Below, in pieces: positions 52,031 through 61,127 of a DNA stretch of 64,000 nucleotides. Every line of letters starts with the position of its first letter. Within the stretch, counting starts at the first letter, position 1. The position numbers and the translations under genes were made by a program. The DNA is from Streptomyces sp. AC558_RSS880 (GTDB lineage: Bacteria; Actinomycetota; Actinomycetes; Streptomycetales; Streptomycetaceae), in NCBI RefSeq assembly GCF_019049255.1, contig NZ_JAGMUJ010000019.1, positions 52,635-116,634 of the forward strand, written 5' to 3'. Below the pieces are notes generated by a model. The model searched no databases. It was given only the letters and a program-made list of their open reading frames with translations, and was not told the origin of the DNA.

Positions 52031-53704
52031 ATGCGGCTGCGCGCACTGCTGGACACCGACGCGCTGGGCCTGAGGCTGCTCGGCGGCGAGGACGAGCTGG
52101 AGCGCGGGGTGCGCGGGGTGATGACCACCGACCTGAGAGACCCCAGCCGCTATCTCTCCGGCGGGGAACTGGTGCTCACGGGCCTGGCCTGGCGCCGGGA
52201 CGCGGCGGACTCCGAGCCGTTCGTACGGATCCTGGCGCAGGCCGGGGTGGCCGCCGTCGCGGCCGGTACGGCGGAGCTGGGCGACGTGCCGGACGACCTG
52301 GTCGTGGCCTGCGCGCGGCACCGGCTGCCGTTGTTCGCGGTGCACGAGTCGGTGGCCTTCGCGACCATCACCGAGCATGTCGTGCGGCAGGTCTCCGGTG
52401 AGCGCGCCGGTGACCTGGCGGCCGTGGTGGACCGGCACCGGCGGATGATGACCTCCGGTCCGGCGGGCGGCGGCCCGGAGGTCGTGCTCGACCTGCTGGG
52501 CTCGGACCTGGACCTGCGGGCGTGGGTGCTCTCGCCCACGGGCCGGCTGATCGCGGGGTCGAAGGCGGCGGGCCCGTCCCTGCCCGCCGACGTGTGCGCG
52601 CGGCTCGCCGCGGAGCAGCTGGCGGCCTCCCGCACCGGCCGGCGCGGCCCGCACCGGGTCACGCAGGGCCAGACGACGTACAGCCTCTTCCCGGTGCGCG
52701 GCAGCGGGCGTTCCGCTCCGGCGTCGCATGACGTGCGCGAGACGGTGCTGTCGGACTGGGTGCTGGCGGTCGAGGCGGACGCCGGGGACTGGGCCGAGGA
52801 GCGGCTGGATCTGCTGCAGGGCGTCACCCAGCTGATCGCCGTCGAACGGGACCGCAGGGACGCGGCGCGCACGGTGCGGCGCCGGCTCGCGCAGGAGGTG
52901 CTGGAGCTGGTGCAGACGGGCGCCGCACCCGCCGAGATCGCGGCACGGCTGCGGGTGGCCGCGCCGGTGCTGCTGCCCGGGCTCGGGGCCGCACCGCACT
53001 GGCAGGTCGTGGTGGCCCACGTCGACTGGGACGGCGGGGAGGTCGACGGCGGGCCGGTGGCCCAGGCGCTGCTGGAGGAGATCCTGGTCGACCCGGGGGC
53101 CACGGGACCCGAGCACTCCGACCGCATCGCGGTGGCCCACACCGGCGACGAGGCGGTCGCCCTCGTACCGCTGCCCGCGGTGACCGGCGAGCACGACGGC
53201 CCCGGTACCGGCATCCTCGCCGACGCGCTCCTCGCGTCCGTGCGCGACCCGCTCACGGCCGGGCTCGACGGCGACGGCCGGCTCACCCTCGGCGTCTCCG
53301 CCGCCGTGCACTCGGCGGAGGGACTGCGCGGGGCGCTGGAGGAGGCACGGCACGCCCGGCGCGTGGCCGCGGCCCGTCAGGGCCGGGTCTGCGCGGCCGG
53401 CCACCAGGAGCTCGCCTCGCACGTCCTGCTGCTCCCCTTCGTCCCCGACGACGTACGGCGCGCCTTCACGGCCCGCCTCCTGGATCCCCTGCGGGACTAC
53501 GACCGCCGGCACCGCGCCGAGCTGATCCCCACCCTGGAGGCGTTCCTCGACTGCGACGGCTCCTGGACCCGCTGCGCGTCCCGTCTCCACCTGCACGTCA
53601 ACACGCTGCGCTACCGCGTCGGCCGCATCGAGCAGCTGACGGGCCGTGACCTGTCCCGGCTGGAGGACAAGCTGGACTTCTTCCTCGCGCTGCGGATGAG
53701 CTGA
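52031..53704 (+). CDS. pucR: PucR-family transcriptional regulator
   Basis: Protein of 557 residues. The N-terminal PucR domain (about 1-120: LRALLDTDALGLRLLGGEDE, TDLRDPSRYLSGGELVLTGL) is followed by a GGDEF-like middle and the C-terminal PucR HTH (about 505-555: ECDGSWTRCASRLHLH then VNTLRYRVGRIEQLTGRDL). In Bacillus PucR activates purine-degradation genes in response to allantoin-pathway intermediates. Here it is divergent from the xanthine dehydrogenase operon, which it most likely controls. GGAGACGAGA precedes the ATG. Confidence 0.93.
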   Translation: MRLRALLDTDALGLRLLGGEDELERGVRGVMTTDLRDPSRYLSGGELVLTGLAWRRDAADSEPFVRILAQAGVAAVAAGTAELGDVPDDLVVACARHRLPLFAVHESVAFATITEHVVRQVSGERAGDLAAVVDRHRRMMTSGPAGGGPEVVLDLLGSDLDLRAWVLSPTGRLIAGSKAAGPSLPADVCARLAAEQLAASRTGRRGPHRVTQGQTTYSLFPVRGSGRSAPASHDVRETVLSDWVLAVEADAGDWAEERLDLLQGVTQLIAVERDRRDAARTVRRRLAQEVLELVQTGAAPAEIAARLRVAAPVLLPGLGAAPHWQVVVAHVDWDGGEVDGGPVAQALLEEILVDPGATGPEHSDRIAVAHTGDEAVALVPLPAVTGEHDGPGTGILADALLASVRDPLTAGLDGDGRLTLGVSAAVHSAEGLRGALEEARHARRVAAARQGRVCAAGHQELASHVLLLPFVPDDVRRAFTARLLDPLRDYDRRHRAELIPTLEAFLDCDGSWTRCASRLHLHVNTLRYRVGRIEQLTGRDLSRLEDKLDFFLALRMS

Positions 53705-53861
53705 ACCCGTCCGGACGCGGGCGCGCATTCGGGCGCGCGATTCGCGTCCGCGATCCAGGACTTTGTGAAATCCTTCACCCACCCTCTTGGCCGGGCCCGG
53801 TGGTTCGTGCTGAGATGCGGCCACCACTCAACAGCTCGATGGCGTGCTCGGGGAGGGCAAC

Positions 53862-54638
53862 GTGGCGCATACCGCCATGTCCGGTGACGGAACGACCGCC
53901 GATGACGACCCCCTCCAGACGGCGGTGTGGCGGCTGCGCTCCCGCGCCTGCTGGGCCGACGCCGCCGCCCTGCTCGAACCGGCCGGCCCGGACGCGGCGC
54001 TGCAGCGGGCGTCGCTGCTGGTGGAGCGGTGCCTGTACACCGAGGCGGGGTGGGAGGAGGCCGAGGACGCGCTGCGTACGGCCGAGGCGTCGGCGCACAG
54101 CGACGACGAACGGGGGGCCGCCGCTTGTGAACGCGGCTACCTGGCCTACGCCGCCACGCTGTTCCAGGTCCGCGACCGTGCCGACGAGGCGCGGGCCGCG
54201 CTCGGCCGGGCGGCGGCGCTGATCGCTCCGGGCGCGGCGGGGCGGGCCCTGCTGGACTTCCGGCGCGGGCTGATCGCCGAGAACCTCACCCGGTCGCCGC
54301 AGGCGGCACGGGCCGCGTACCGGCGCGCCCACGCGGGCGCCACCGCGCACGCCGACCCGCTGCTGCTCTCGGCGACCTGGCGCCACCTGGCCGGACTCGC
54401 CCTGCGTGACGGTGAGTTGGCGGAGGCCCGGCACGGCTTCGCCGAATCCCTGCGCATCCGCGAGGAGTTGGGCTACCTCGTCGGCACGGCCCCGGCCCTG
54501 GTCTCCCTGGCCGACACGGAGACCGAACCGGAGGCCTCCCGCCTCCGCGAGGAGGCCCGCCGCCTCTTCCGCCTCCTGGGCGGCGTCCCCACCTGGCTGG
54601 CCCGCCAGCTGGCCCCACCGGGGGCGGCGACGGCGTAG
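53862..54638 (+). CDS. TPR-like helical protein
   Basis: Protein of 258 residues from GTG 53862; the longer start GTG 53844 would place GGGGAGGG inside the gene, whereas it is well spaced for 53862. The chain is almost all helical with repeated ARxxxxxA/ERxxLxxxA patterns (ALQRASLLVERCLYTEAGWE, AEARHGFAESLRIREELGYL), typical of TPR proteins. There is no catalytic motif. It lies 157 bp after pucR on the same strand without visible functional link. Confidence 0.75.
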   Translation: MAHTAMSGDGTTADDDPLQTAVWRLRSRACWADAAALLEPAGPDAALQRASLLVERCLYTEAGWEEAEDALRTAEASAHSDDERGAAACERGYLAYAATLFQVRDRADEARAALGRAAALIAPGAAGRALLDFRRGLIAENLTRSPQAARAAYRRAHAGATAHADPLLLSATWRHLAGLALRDGELAEARHGFAESLRIREELGYLVGTAPALVSLADTETEPEASRLREEARRLFRLLGGVPTWLARQLAPPGAATA

Positions 54639-54670
54639 GGATGTCGCCCCGCCGCCCCTTCCCTTCCCGT

Positions 54671-54810
54671 CCTTGGGGGCTGCGCCCCCAGACCCCCCTT
54701 CGGCCCTGAACGGGCCTCGTCCTCAAACGCCGGACGGGCTGACTTCCAGCCCCTCCGGCGTTTGAGGAGCGGGGGTCCGGGGGCAGCGCCCCGGGGTCGG
54801 GACGGGAAGA
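54671..54810. repeat. Streptomyces-type intergenic hairpin repeat
   Basis: Two stems: TGGGGGC/GCCCCCA (54674-54680, 54684-54690), then a long stem with arms at 54721-54741 and 54747-54767 (CCTCAAACGCCGG... and its complement, 20 of 21 paired). It lies between convergent genes and probably terminates both. The CAAACGCCGGACGGGCT motif is very common between Streptomyces genes (recalled). Confidence 0.75.
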
Positions 54811-54837
54811 GGCGGCGGGGGCGAAAACCCGGCACCC

Positions 54838-55671
54838 TCACACCGCCCCGTTGAAATGTTCCCCCACCAGCGAGCGCACCACATCGAAATCCCCCGCGAT
54901 CAACGCGTCCAGCAGCGCCGTGTGCTCATGGGCGTCGGCCACCAGCTCCGCCCGCCCGCGGCCACCGGGGACACCCCCCACCAGCGGCCACTGTGCCCGC
55001 CGGTGAAGGTCCTCGGCGATACGGACCAGCTGCTCGTTGCCCGCGAGCGCGAGCACCGCCCGGTGAAAGACCCGATCGGCCTCCGCGTACGTGGCCCGGC
55101 ACCCGGACGACGCCGCCCGAACCGTGGCCTCCGCGAGCGGCCGCAGCTCGGCCCACCGCTCGGCGGGCACCGTCCGCGCCAGCCGCATCATCACCGGGAC
55201 CTCGATCAGCGCCCGGATCTCGGCGAGCTCGGCCAGTTCCCGCGCGCCCCGCTCGACGACCCGGAACCCCCGGTTGGGCACGACCTCCACCGCGCCCTCC
55301 AGCGTGAGCTGCTGCATGGCCTCCCGCACGGGCGTGGCGGAGACACCGAACCGCTCCGCCAGCACGGGCGCGGAGTACACCTCGCCGGGCCGCAGGTCAC
55401 CCGTCACCAGCGCGGTCCGCAGGGCGTCGAGGACCTGTCCGCGTACGGAGGACCGCTGGACGACGGGCCGGGGCCGGGGAAGAGCAGGCTCGCTGTGCGT
55501 GTGCTCACCGCGCGCGCCACCGCCGTCGGCACAGCTCGGCCGGTCACGCCGGTCACGCTCCCGGTCGGCGTCCGGCCCCGCCGGCTGCGCGGGCACCCGG
55601 AACCGGCCCGTGGCGGCCGGGCCGGTCACCGCGTCCCCCGTCGCTGCGGAGCCCTGCGTGCCCTGCTTCAC
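54838..55671 (-). CDS. GntR-family regulator (FadR/FCD subfamily)
   Basis: Protein of 277 residues from GTG 55671 with AGGAGG 5-6 bases upstream. A charged, disordered leader of about 70 residues precedes the winged HTH (SSVRGQVLDALRTALVTGDL, APVLAERFGVSATPVREAMQ, at about 73-140). The FCD ligand domain fills the rest, with metal-site-like Asp/His residues (EADRVFHRAVLALAGN, AHEHTALLDALIAGD). FCD regulators sense carboxylic acids. The target is not clear; the divergent fhuF-like gene starts 168 bp away but carries its own iron box. Confidence 0.9.
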   Translation of the reverse strand: MKQGTQGSAATGDAVTGPAATGRFRVPAQPAGPDADRERDRRDRPSCADGGGARGEHTHSEPALPRPRPVVQRSSVRGQVLDALRTALVTGDLRPGEVYSAPVLAERFGVSATPVREAMQQLTLEGAVEVVPNRGFRVVERGARELAELAEIRALIEVPVMMRLARTVPAERWAELRPLAEATVRAASSGCRATYAEADRVFHRAVLALAGNEQLVRIAEDLHRRAQWPLVGGVPGGRGRAELVADAHEHTALLDALIAGDFDVVRSLVGEHFNGAV

Positions 55672-55783
55672 AAGGTCCTCCTGCGGACGTTTCGGTACTT
55701 GAGGTCATTACGGCGGGTTGTCACCTGTCCGTCAAGCACGATAAACGCACAGAGGCGCCGGTTCATATCGTCACGATGTTCGG

Positions 55784-55802
55784 TAAGGTGAGCCTTACCT
55801 TT
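55784..55802 (+). promoter_or_regulatory. Iron box (DmdR/IdeR/DtxR-type)
   Basis: The 19-mer TAAGGTGAGCCTTACCTTT matches 15 of 19 positions of the inverted DtxR/IdeR consensus TTAGGTGAGCCTAACCTAA. It overlaps a possible -10 (TAAGGT) about 37 bp before the FhuF-like start, the expected position for iron-dependent repression by DmdR1. Confidence 0.75.
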
Positions 55803-55838
55803 ATTGCCCTGCTCCTCGAGACGTGAAGGGGTGGCCCC

Positions 55839-56699
55839 ATGCCGGTGCCCGGTTCGGCCGTCGCGGACGCGTACGCCCGTCTGGCGGAGGCGTTCCCCGC
55901 CCTGGGCATCACCGAACTCGGCGCCGGCGAGGCGGCACCCCGGGGCGGCGGCTGGGTCGCGGCGTCGGGGCTCGCCGAGGGCGGGGCCGAGCTGGAGCGG
56001 TTCCTCGCCTGGGACGACACCCAGGTGCTGCGGGACTACGGGCAGCAGGGCCGTCCGGACGTGATCGCCGGCTTCGGTCTGCACCGCTACGCCTGGCCCG
56101 CCTGCCTGCTGATCACCGTGCCGTGGTTCCTGCACCGCCGCGTGCCGCGCTACCCCGTGACGCACGTCTCGTTCGACCGCACCGCCGCCGGCTTCGCCCT
56201 GGGCCGCATGGCCGTACGGCCCGACGGCTTCGCCTGTCTGCCCGGCGACCCCGCCGCCGCGCTGCCCGGCGCCCGGGTGGTGCCCGACGAGGAGGCGCTG
56301 CGGGCGGAGGTGCGCGAGGCGGTCGCCCAGCACCTCGAACCCGTGCTGGCCGGTTTCGGCCCCCGGATGCGGCGTCGCGGCCGGGCCCTGTGGGGCATGG
56401 CGACCGACGAGATCGTCGAGAGCCTGCGGTACGTCTCCCAACTGCTCGGCGAGGAGGAGCGGGGGCTGCGGGAGCTGGAGCTGCTGCTGCCGGGCGCGAC
56501 CGAGCCGTACGTCGGCGCGGCGGCCTTCCGCCGGCCGGCCGGGCCCGGCGGGGAGCCGGCGCCCGTCACCCGGGACCGGGTCAGCTGCTGCATGTTCTAC
56601 ACGCTGCGCCCCGCGGACATCTGCGCCACCTGCCCGCGCACCTGCGCCACCGGGCGGACGGCCGAGCGGGTCACCGCGGCGGTCGCGCAGGCCGGCTGA
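55839..56699 (+). CDS. FhuF-like ferric-siderophore reductase
   Basis: Protein of 286 residues from ATG 55839 with GAAGGGG 7 bases upstream. The C-terminal cysteine motif characteristic of FhuF-type [2Fe-2S] reductases is present: SCCMFYTLRPADICATCPRT, with two adjacent Cys, then Cys-x2-Cys and a further Cys three residues on. The body matches the family (RYAWPACLLITVPWFL). It releases iron from ferric siderophores in the cytoplasm by reduction. The iron box directly upstream agrees with this role. No siderophore genes are within the window. Confidence 0.9.
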   Translation: MPVPGSAVADAYARLAEAFPALGITELGAGEAAPRGGGWVAASGLAEGGAELERFLAWDDTQVLRDYGQQGRPDVIAGFGLHRYAWPACLLITVPWFLHRRVPRYPVTHVSFDRTAAGFALGRMAVRPDGFACLPGDPAAALPGARVVPDEEALRAEVREAVAQHLEPVLAGFGPRMRRRGRALWGMATDEIVESLRYVSQLLGEEERGLRELELLLPGATEPYVGAAAFRRPAGPGGEPAPVTRDRVSCCMFYTLRPADICATCPRTCATGRTAERVTAAVAQAG

Positions 56700-57005
56700 C
56701 ACCACGTCGGACAGCGGCACCCCCGTCCGGCGCGTAAGATCATCCGTTGAGTACGCCGCAGAGGTCACAGGAGCTTCACGATTCCCCCACCCGTCGCGGG
56801 AACTTTCCGCGGAACCACCCGTACGGGTAATCTTATTCGAACTCAACTCCCGCCCCTCACGCGGCAGTTCGAGCAGAACGCCGCCCTGGGCATCCCCCTC
56901 ACACTTCCTTGGCGGCCTCTTGCCCCGAAACCCCCTGAGGGCCGCTGGGATTGGGCCACTATGGCGGGCGTTACACGCCCTATCCCAATGCAAGGGACCC
57001 CTTAG
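56700..57005. other. Structured leader/control region before the DUF2637 gene
   Basis: 306 bp with no gene seen. It contains the 12-bp palindrome ACCCGTACGGGT (56817-56828), and close to the next start a nested inverted repeat: ATTGGG (56950-56955) with CCCAAT (56984-56989) outside and GGGCGT-TAC-ACGCCC (56966-56980) inside. The inner and outer arms end about 17 bp before ATG 57006. Confidence 0.5.
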
Positions 57006-58049
57006 ATGAGACTGACCGACATATCGCTGAACTGGCTGCTTCCGGGCGTCGTGCTGCTCCTGGGCATGCTGACGGCGGTGGCGGTGCTGGCGCGCGGGAA
57101 GCGCTCCTCGGTCAAGAGCACGAGCGCGGACGACTCGTGGGAGCGCAGCGAGGAGCGCCGCAGGCGCAAGGAGGCCCTGTACGGCACCGTCTCCTACGTC
57201 CTCCTGTTCTGCTGTGCGGCGGTGGCCGCCGCGCTCTCCTTCCACGGCCTGGTCGGCTTCGGCGAGCAGAACCTCGGCCTGTCCGGCGGCTGGCAGTACC
57301 TCGTCCCCTTCGGGCTGGACGGCGCGGCGATGTTCTGCTCGGTGCTCGCCGTGCGCGAGGCCAGCCACGGTGACGCGGCCCTCGGTTCGCGGATACTCGT
57401 GTGGACGTTCGCCTTCGCCGCGGCCTGGTTCAACTGGGTGCACGCTCCCCGGGGCATCGGACACGACGGCGCCCCGCACTTCTTCGCGGGCATGTCCCTG
57501 TCGGCGGCGGTCCTGTTCGACCGCGCGCTGAAGCAGACCCGCCGGGCCGCCCTGCGCGAACAGGGCCTGGTGCCGCGCCCGTTGCCGCAGATCCGTATCG
57601 TCCGCTGGCTGCGCGCCCCCCGGGAGACCTACGGGGCCTGGTCGCTGATGCTGCTGGAGGGCGTGCGCAGCCTCGACGAGGCGGTCGAGGAAGTACGCGA
57701 GGACAAGGCCCGCAAGAACGAGGCGAAGCAGCGCCGGCGGGACCAGCAGCGCGTGGAGCGGGCCCGGCTGAAGGCGATCAGCCGCGGCCACCGCGGTTTC
57801 GTGGGCCGTGGCGGTGGACGCGAGCTGGAGGCCCCCACGGTGGAGCGCGACTCCGACCTGGTCTCCGCGGAGCCTGCCATATCGGCGCCGGAGTCCCTGC
57901 CCGTCCGCGCGCGTCCCTCCCTGCAGCCGGTACGCACCGGCGCTGACCCGAAGACCGTCGACCTCACCGCCGAGGACGACACCCAGGCCCTGCCGCGCCT
58001 GGACTCCCTGGAGCGCAAGCTCAAGGACCTGGAGCAGCAGTTCGGCTGA
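57006..58049 (+). CDS. DUF2637 membrane protein
   Basis: Protein of 347 residues. Hydrophobic segments lie at about residues 8-30, 58-80, 95-112, 128-146 and 160-175, with the DUF2637 centre FGLDGAAMFCSVLAVREASH and TFAFAAAWFNWVHAP. The C-terminal half (about 210-347) is cytoplasmic, strongly charged and partly coiled coil (EVREDKARKNEAKQRRRDQQ, then SLERKLKDLEQQFG at the very end). DUF2637 proteins are widespread in Streptomyces, including on integrative elements and plasmids (SpdB-like), with poorly known roles. AAGGGACC lies 8 bases before the ATG. Confidence 0.88.
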   Translation: MRLTDISLNWLLPGVVLLLGMLTAVAVLARGKRSSVKSTSADDSWERSEERRRRKEALYGTVSYVLLFCCAAVAAALSFHGLVGFGEQNLGLSGGWQYLVPFGLDGAAMFCSVLAVREASHGDAALGSRILVWTFAFAAAWFNWVHAPRGIGHDGAPHFFAGMSLSAAVLFDRALKQTRRAALREQGLVPRPLPQIRIVRWLRAPRETYGAWSLMLLEGVRSLDEAVEEVREDKARKNEAKQRRRDQQRVERARLKAISRGHRGFVGRGGGRELEAPTVERDSDLVSAEPAISAPESLPVRARPSLQPVRTGADPKTVDLTAEDDTQALPRLDSLERKLKDLEQQFG

Positions 58050-58059
58050 CGGCCCCGCC

Positions 58060-58096
58060 GCGGCCTGAGGGGTGCGGACCGCACCCCTCAGGCCGC
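58060..58096. terminator. Perfect 18-bp hairpin, bidirectional terminator
   Basis: Arms GCGGCCTGAGGGGTGCGG (58060-58077) and its exact complement (58079-58096) with a single-base loop. It begins 10 bp after the DUF2637 stop and overlaps the last codons of the convergent HATPase gene. Confidence 0.8.
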
Positions 58097-58489
58097 GTCC
58101 GCGCCGAGTTCGAACCAGACGGACTTGCCCACCCGGTGCTTCCTGACGCCCCATCCGTCGGCGAGGGACTCGACCAGCACCAGGCCCCTTCCGTGCGTGC
58201 CGTCGTCGGTGCTCGGTGCCCGCGGCCGGGGCTCCCGGTCCACGAAGTCCCGTACCTCGACCCGCAGTCCACGGGGCCCCACCGTGGCCGTCAGGACCGC
58301 CTCGTGGTCGGTGTGGACGAGCGCGTTGGTGACGAGTTCGCTGGTGAGCAGTTCCGCGACCGCGGAGCGCTCCGGTGTCCCCCAGTGCCTGAGCAGTTCC
58401 CGCAGTGCCCTGCGGGACTCGGGCACCGCCCGCAGATCCGCCCGGCCCAGTGTGCGCCTCAGCCGATCCGCCGAAGCCTGACTCTTCAT
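58088..58489 (-). CDS. HATPase-domain (anti-sigma-factor-like) protein
   Basis: Protein of 133 residues, single GHKL ATPase domain. N-box LLTSELVTNALVHTD at about 47-61, then EVRDFVDREPRPR and the glycine box THGRGLVLVESLADGWGV. Related to RsbW/SpoIIAB-like regulators such as the other copy at 3581-4003, but the two are not close. No DUF397 or XRE partner is adjacent, so it is an orphan copy. Its 3' end lies inside the bidirectional terminator. Confidence 0.88.
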   Translation of the reverse strand: MKSQASADRLRRTLGRADLRAVPESRRALRELLRHWGTPERSAVAELLTSELVTNALVHTDHEAVLTATVGPRGLRVEVRDFVDREPRPRAPSTDDGTHGRGLVLVESLADGWGVRKHRVGKSVWFELGADAA

Positions 58490-58704
58490 GGCCCCCGCCC
58501 GCGTGCCGATGTCGATTCCCCCTGTACTCGAACACCTTCACGGGAATCCTTGCCCGATCACCCACACGCCAGTCATGCCGGACGGCCACGAACGGTAGTT
58601 GGCCGAAGTGCGATGGCCACGCACACGCGCGGGGCCGTCCTCCCGACCCCCGTGGCGAGAGGACGACCCCGGCTTCCCATGGTGGTCGTGGCGGCCGTGC
58701 GGCC

Positions 58705-59325
58705 TCAGTACAGCTTGTCGACGGCCTTCGTCGTCGTCTTCCTGAACGCGCCCACCGGGGCGTCACCGAAGTCGCCCAGCTGCCCCCAGCCGACGACGGT
58801 CACGGTCTTCCCGTCGCGTCCGACGGACAGCAGATGGACGTCCGTGGCACCCCAGGAGGTCTCGGTGTGCAACCCGTGCACCTGCGCGCCCTCCTCGACC
58901 GGCAGTTCGCCGTAGTACCGGCCCGTGGCCTCGACGTCCGGGTAGGACCGCTCGATCCGGTCGGCGCAGGTACGGATCTCCTCGTTCAGCAGGGCGGCCA
59001 GCGCCTTGCCCTTGGCGGCGGATCCCGTGACGACGGTGACCTGTACGGCGCCGGTGTCCAGGTCGGTGTGGAAGACGCGGTGCCGGTAGTCGTACGCGGG
59101 TACGCCCTCGCCCAGGCAGTAGGCGAGTTCCGACGGGAAGCCGTCGGTGACCGGGCCCGCCGTCCAGGCGGACGACGGGTGCGGGGGGAGCTCGGAGGCC
59201 GCGAGGAACGCGGGCGGGGCCGCCTTCCGCGGCGCGGCGCCGGCCGGCGCGGTGAGTGCCGTACCGACGGCGAGGGCGGCGACGGTGAGCGCCGTGAGCG
59301 TGGCGGCGCGGGTGCGCATGGGCAT
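58705..59325 (-). CDS. Secreted protein of unknown function
   Basis: Protein of 206 residues with an Ala-rich signal peptide ending about residue 30 (ALTAPAGAA). The mature part has two Cys (AYCLGEG, RTCADRI) that could pair. Strand-rich stretches include FHTDLDTGAVQVTVVTGSAA and KTVTVVGWGQLGDFGD. I recognise no family. It may be a small extracellular binding or inhibitor-like protein; nothing in the neighbourhood decides this. Confidence 0.8.
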   Translation of the reverse strand: MPMRTRAATLTALTVAALAVGTALTAPAGAAPRKAAPPAFLAASELPPHPSSAWTAGPVTDGFPSELAYCLGEGVPAYDYRHRVFHTDLDTGAVQVTVVTGSAAKGKALAALLNEEIRTCADRIERSYPDVEATGRYYGELPVEEGAQVHGLHTETSWGATDVHLLSVGRDGKTVTVVGWGQLGDFGDAPVGAFRKTTTKAVDKLY

Positions 59326-59574
59326 GGATGTCCCCCGTGAGGTGTGCGTGATGGAATGACGGGGCGGTGCGCCGTGACGGCCCGGACGGTCCGTCCGGCG
59401 GCCGTCGGGCGGTTCGCGGTACCAAGAGCATCAGCCGCCTCAGGAGGCGGGCGCAAGCGTCGTCGCCGGTTTCGCCGGCATGGAACCGTCCCAGCCCGTC
59501 CGACGTGCAGGTACAGGGGGTGCCTGGGATGCCGTCCCAGGGCCCGGTCGGGGTCATACGAGTGCGGGGTGACG

Positions 59575-61122
59575 GTGTCGGCACAGGACGACGTGGCTGA
59601 GTTCGCGGCGCTGCTGCGGGAGCTGAAGGAACGTACGGACCGCAGTTACGGCTCGCTGGCCCGCCGCCTCGGCATGAACACCTCGACGCTGCACCGCTAC
59701 TGCGCGGGTGAGGCGGTCCCCGTCGACTTCGCGCCCGTGGAGCGCTTCGCCGCCCTGTGCGGCGCGTCGCGGGCGGAACGCGTGGACCTCCACCACCGCT
59801 GGCTCCGCGCGGTGGAGGCACGCCGGCGTCCGCGCACGGCAACCGGTTCGGCCGAGGCGGACGTGGCGCCGGGCTCCGGCTCCGGCTCCGGCTCCGGCGA
59901 GCAGCGCACCGCGCCGCGGGAACGGACGGACGGCGGCGCCCCCGCCGCCCCGGAAGCAGAGCGCACCGCCCCCGAGGTGTCGGCTGCCGGGGAGGGCACG
60001 CCCGACGACGTCACCGGTGGGCCGTCGGCCGACGGGCTCGGCGGCCGGCCCGCCGGACACGGTGCCGCCGACGGCCCGCACGCGACCGCCACCCCGGTAC
60101 GGCAGACCGCCGAACCCCCCGGGCCCGCGGGTCCCCCCTCGGGCGACGGGGACGTGGTGAGCGGGCCGTTGGACGAGGGGGCGGGGCATCCGCGGCCCTG
60201 GTACCGGCGGCACAAGCGGGTCGCCGTCGCCCTGGCCGCCGTATGCGCGTTGCTCGCGACCGTGGGGAGTCTGTCCGCGCTGCCGGACGGGCAGAGGCCG
60301 TCCGCCGGGCGAGGGCCCGCCGCCACGCCCCCGGGCACGTCCGCGACGACCGGTCCCGCCGCGCCGCGCGGTCGCACGCCCTCACCCACCCCGTCCGCCC
60401 CGGGCTCCACGACACCGGAGGAACGCCCCTCTCCCTCCCCCGGGCCGCGACGGAGCACCTCCGCCCCCGCCACGGCTCCGGAGGGGTCCGCGCCCGTCGG
60501 GGCGCCGCCGCTCACCTGGTCCGCCGACTCGCATGCCTGGGCGTACGGATGCGGGCACGACTACGTCGTGGCCAAGCCGCCGGAGCAGGTCCCGCCGCCG
60601 CCGGTCCCGCAGGACGCCGGGACCTGGGCGGCGACGCAGTCGGCCGTGCACGGGGGCGAGACGCTGGTGGAGCTGTCGGTGCAGGGCACCTCCGACACGG
60701 CCGTCGTCCTCACCGCGCTGCGCGTCCGCGTGGCCGGCCGCGCCGATCCCGCGCCGGGGAACGCGTACGCCATGGACCAGGGCTGCGGCGGCGCGCTCAC
60801 CCCGCGGTACTTCGACGTGGACCTGGACAAGGACCGGCCCCTCGCCCGCGCGGTCGCCGGGAACGACGCCGGTACGCCGATCCCGGCCGTGCGGATGCCC
60901 TACCGGGTCTCCGCGACCGACCCGGAGGTGCTGCTGGTCACCGCCCGGACCGCGCACTGCGACTGCCGCTGGTACCTGGAGCTGGACTGGTCCTCGCAGG
61001 GCCGTACCGGCACGGTCCGCGTCGACGACCGGGGCCGCCCGTTCCGCACCAGCGGCATCGAGGGCCTGCCCCACTACGAGTACGACACCTCGGCACGCGG
61101 CTGGAAGCCCCGGCCCCGGTGA
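59575..61122 (+). CDS. Membrane-anchored HTH protein with extracellular domain
   Basis: Protein of 515 residues from GTG 59575 (GGGG is 5-8 bases upstream; GTG 59569 is also possible). An XRE-type HTH occupies about residues 8-60 (LKERTDRSYGSLARRLGMNT then LHRYCAGEAVPVDF). A Gly-Ser and acidic linker of about 150 residues follows, then one membrane helix (RVAVALAAVCALLATVGSLS, about 220-245). A Pro/Ser/Thr-rich spacer leads to a C-terminal domain with five Cys (AYGCGHDYV, MDQGCGG, AHCDCRWYLELDW). The topology, cytoplasmic DNA-binding and outer domain, resembles RodZ or CadC-type sensors. The ligand and target are unknown. Confidence 0.88.
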   Translation: MSAQDDVAEFAALLRELKERTDRSYGSLARRLGMNTSTLHRYCAGEAVPVDFAPVERFAALCGASRAERVDLHHRWLRAVEARRRPRTATGSAEADVAPGSGSGSGSGEQRTAPRERTDGGAPAAPEAERTAPEVSAAGEGTPDDVTGGPSADGLGGRPAGHGAADGPHATATPVRQTAEPPGPAGPPSGDGDVVSGPLDEGAGHPRPWYRRHKRVAVALAAVCALLATVGSLSALPDGQRPSAGRGPAATPPGTSATTGPAAPRGRTPSPTPSAPGSTTPEERPSPSPGPRRSTSAPATAPEGSAPVGAPPLTWSADSHAWAYGCGHDYVVAKPPEQVPPPPVPQDAGTWAATQSAVHGGETLVELSVQGTSDTAVVLTALRVRVAGRADPAPGNAYAMDQGCGGALTPRYFDVDLDKDRPLARAVAGNDAGTPIPAVRMPYRVSATDPEVLLVTARTAHCDCRWYLELDWSSQGRTGTVRVDDRGRPFRTSGIEGLPHYEYDTSARGWKPRPR

Positions 61123-61127
61123 ACCCC

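Noticed and set aside
51870..52073. Small upstream ORF overlapping the pucR start
   Set aside because: It begins 3 bases after the -10, too close for a transcript start with translation, and its sequence is low-complexity.
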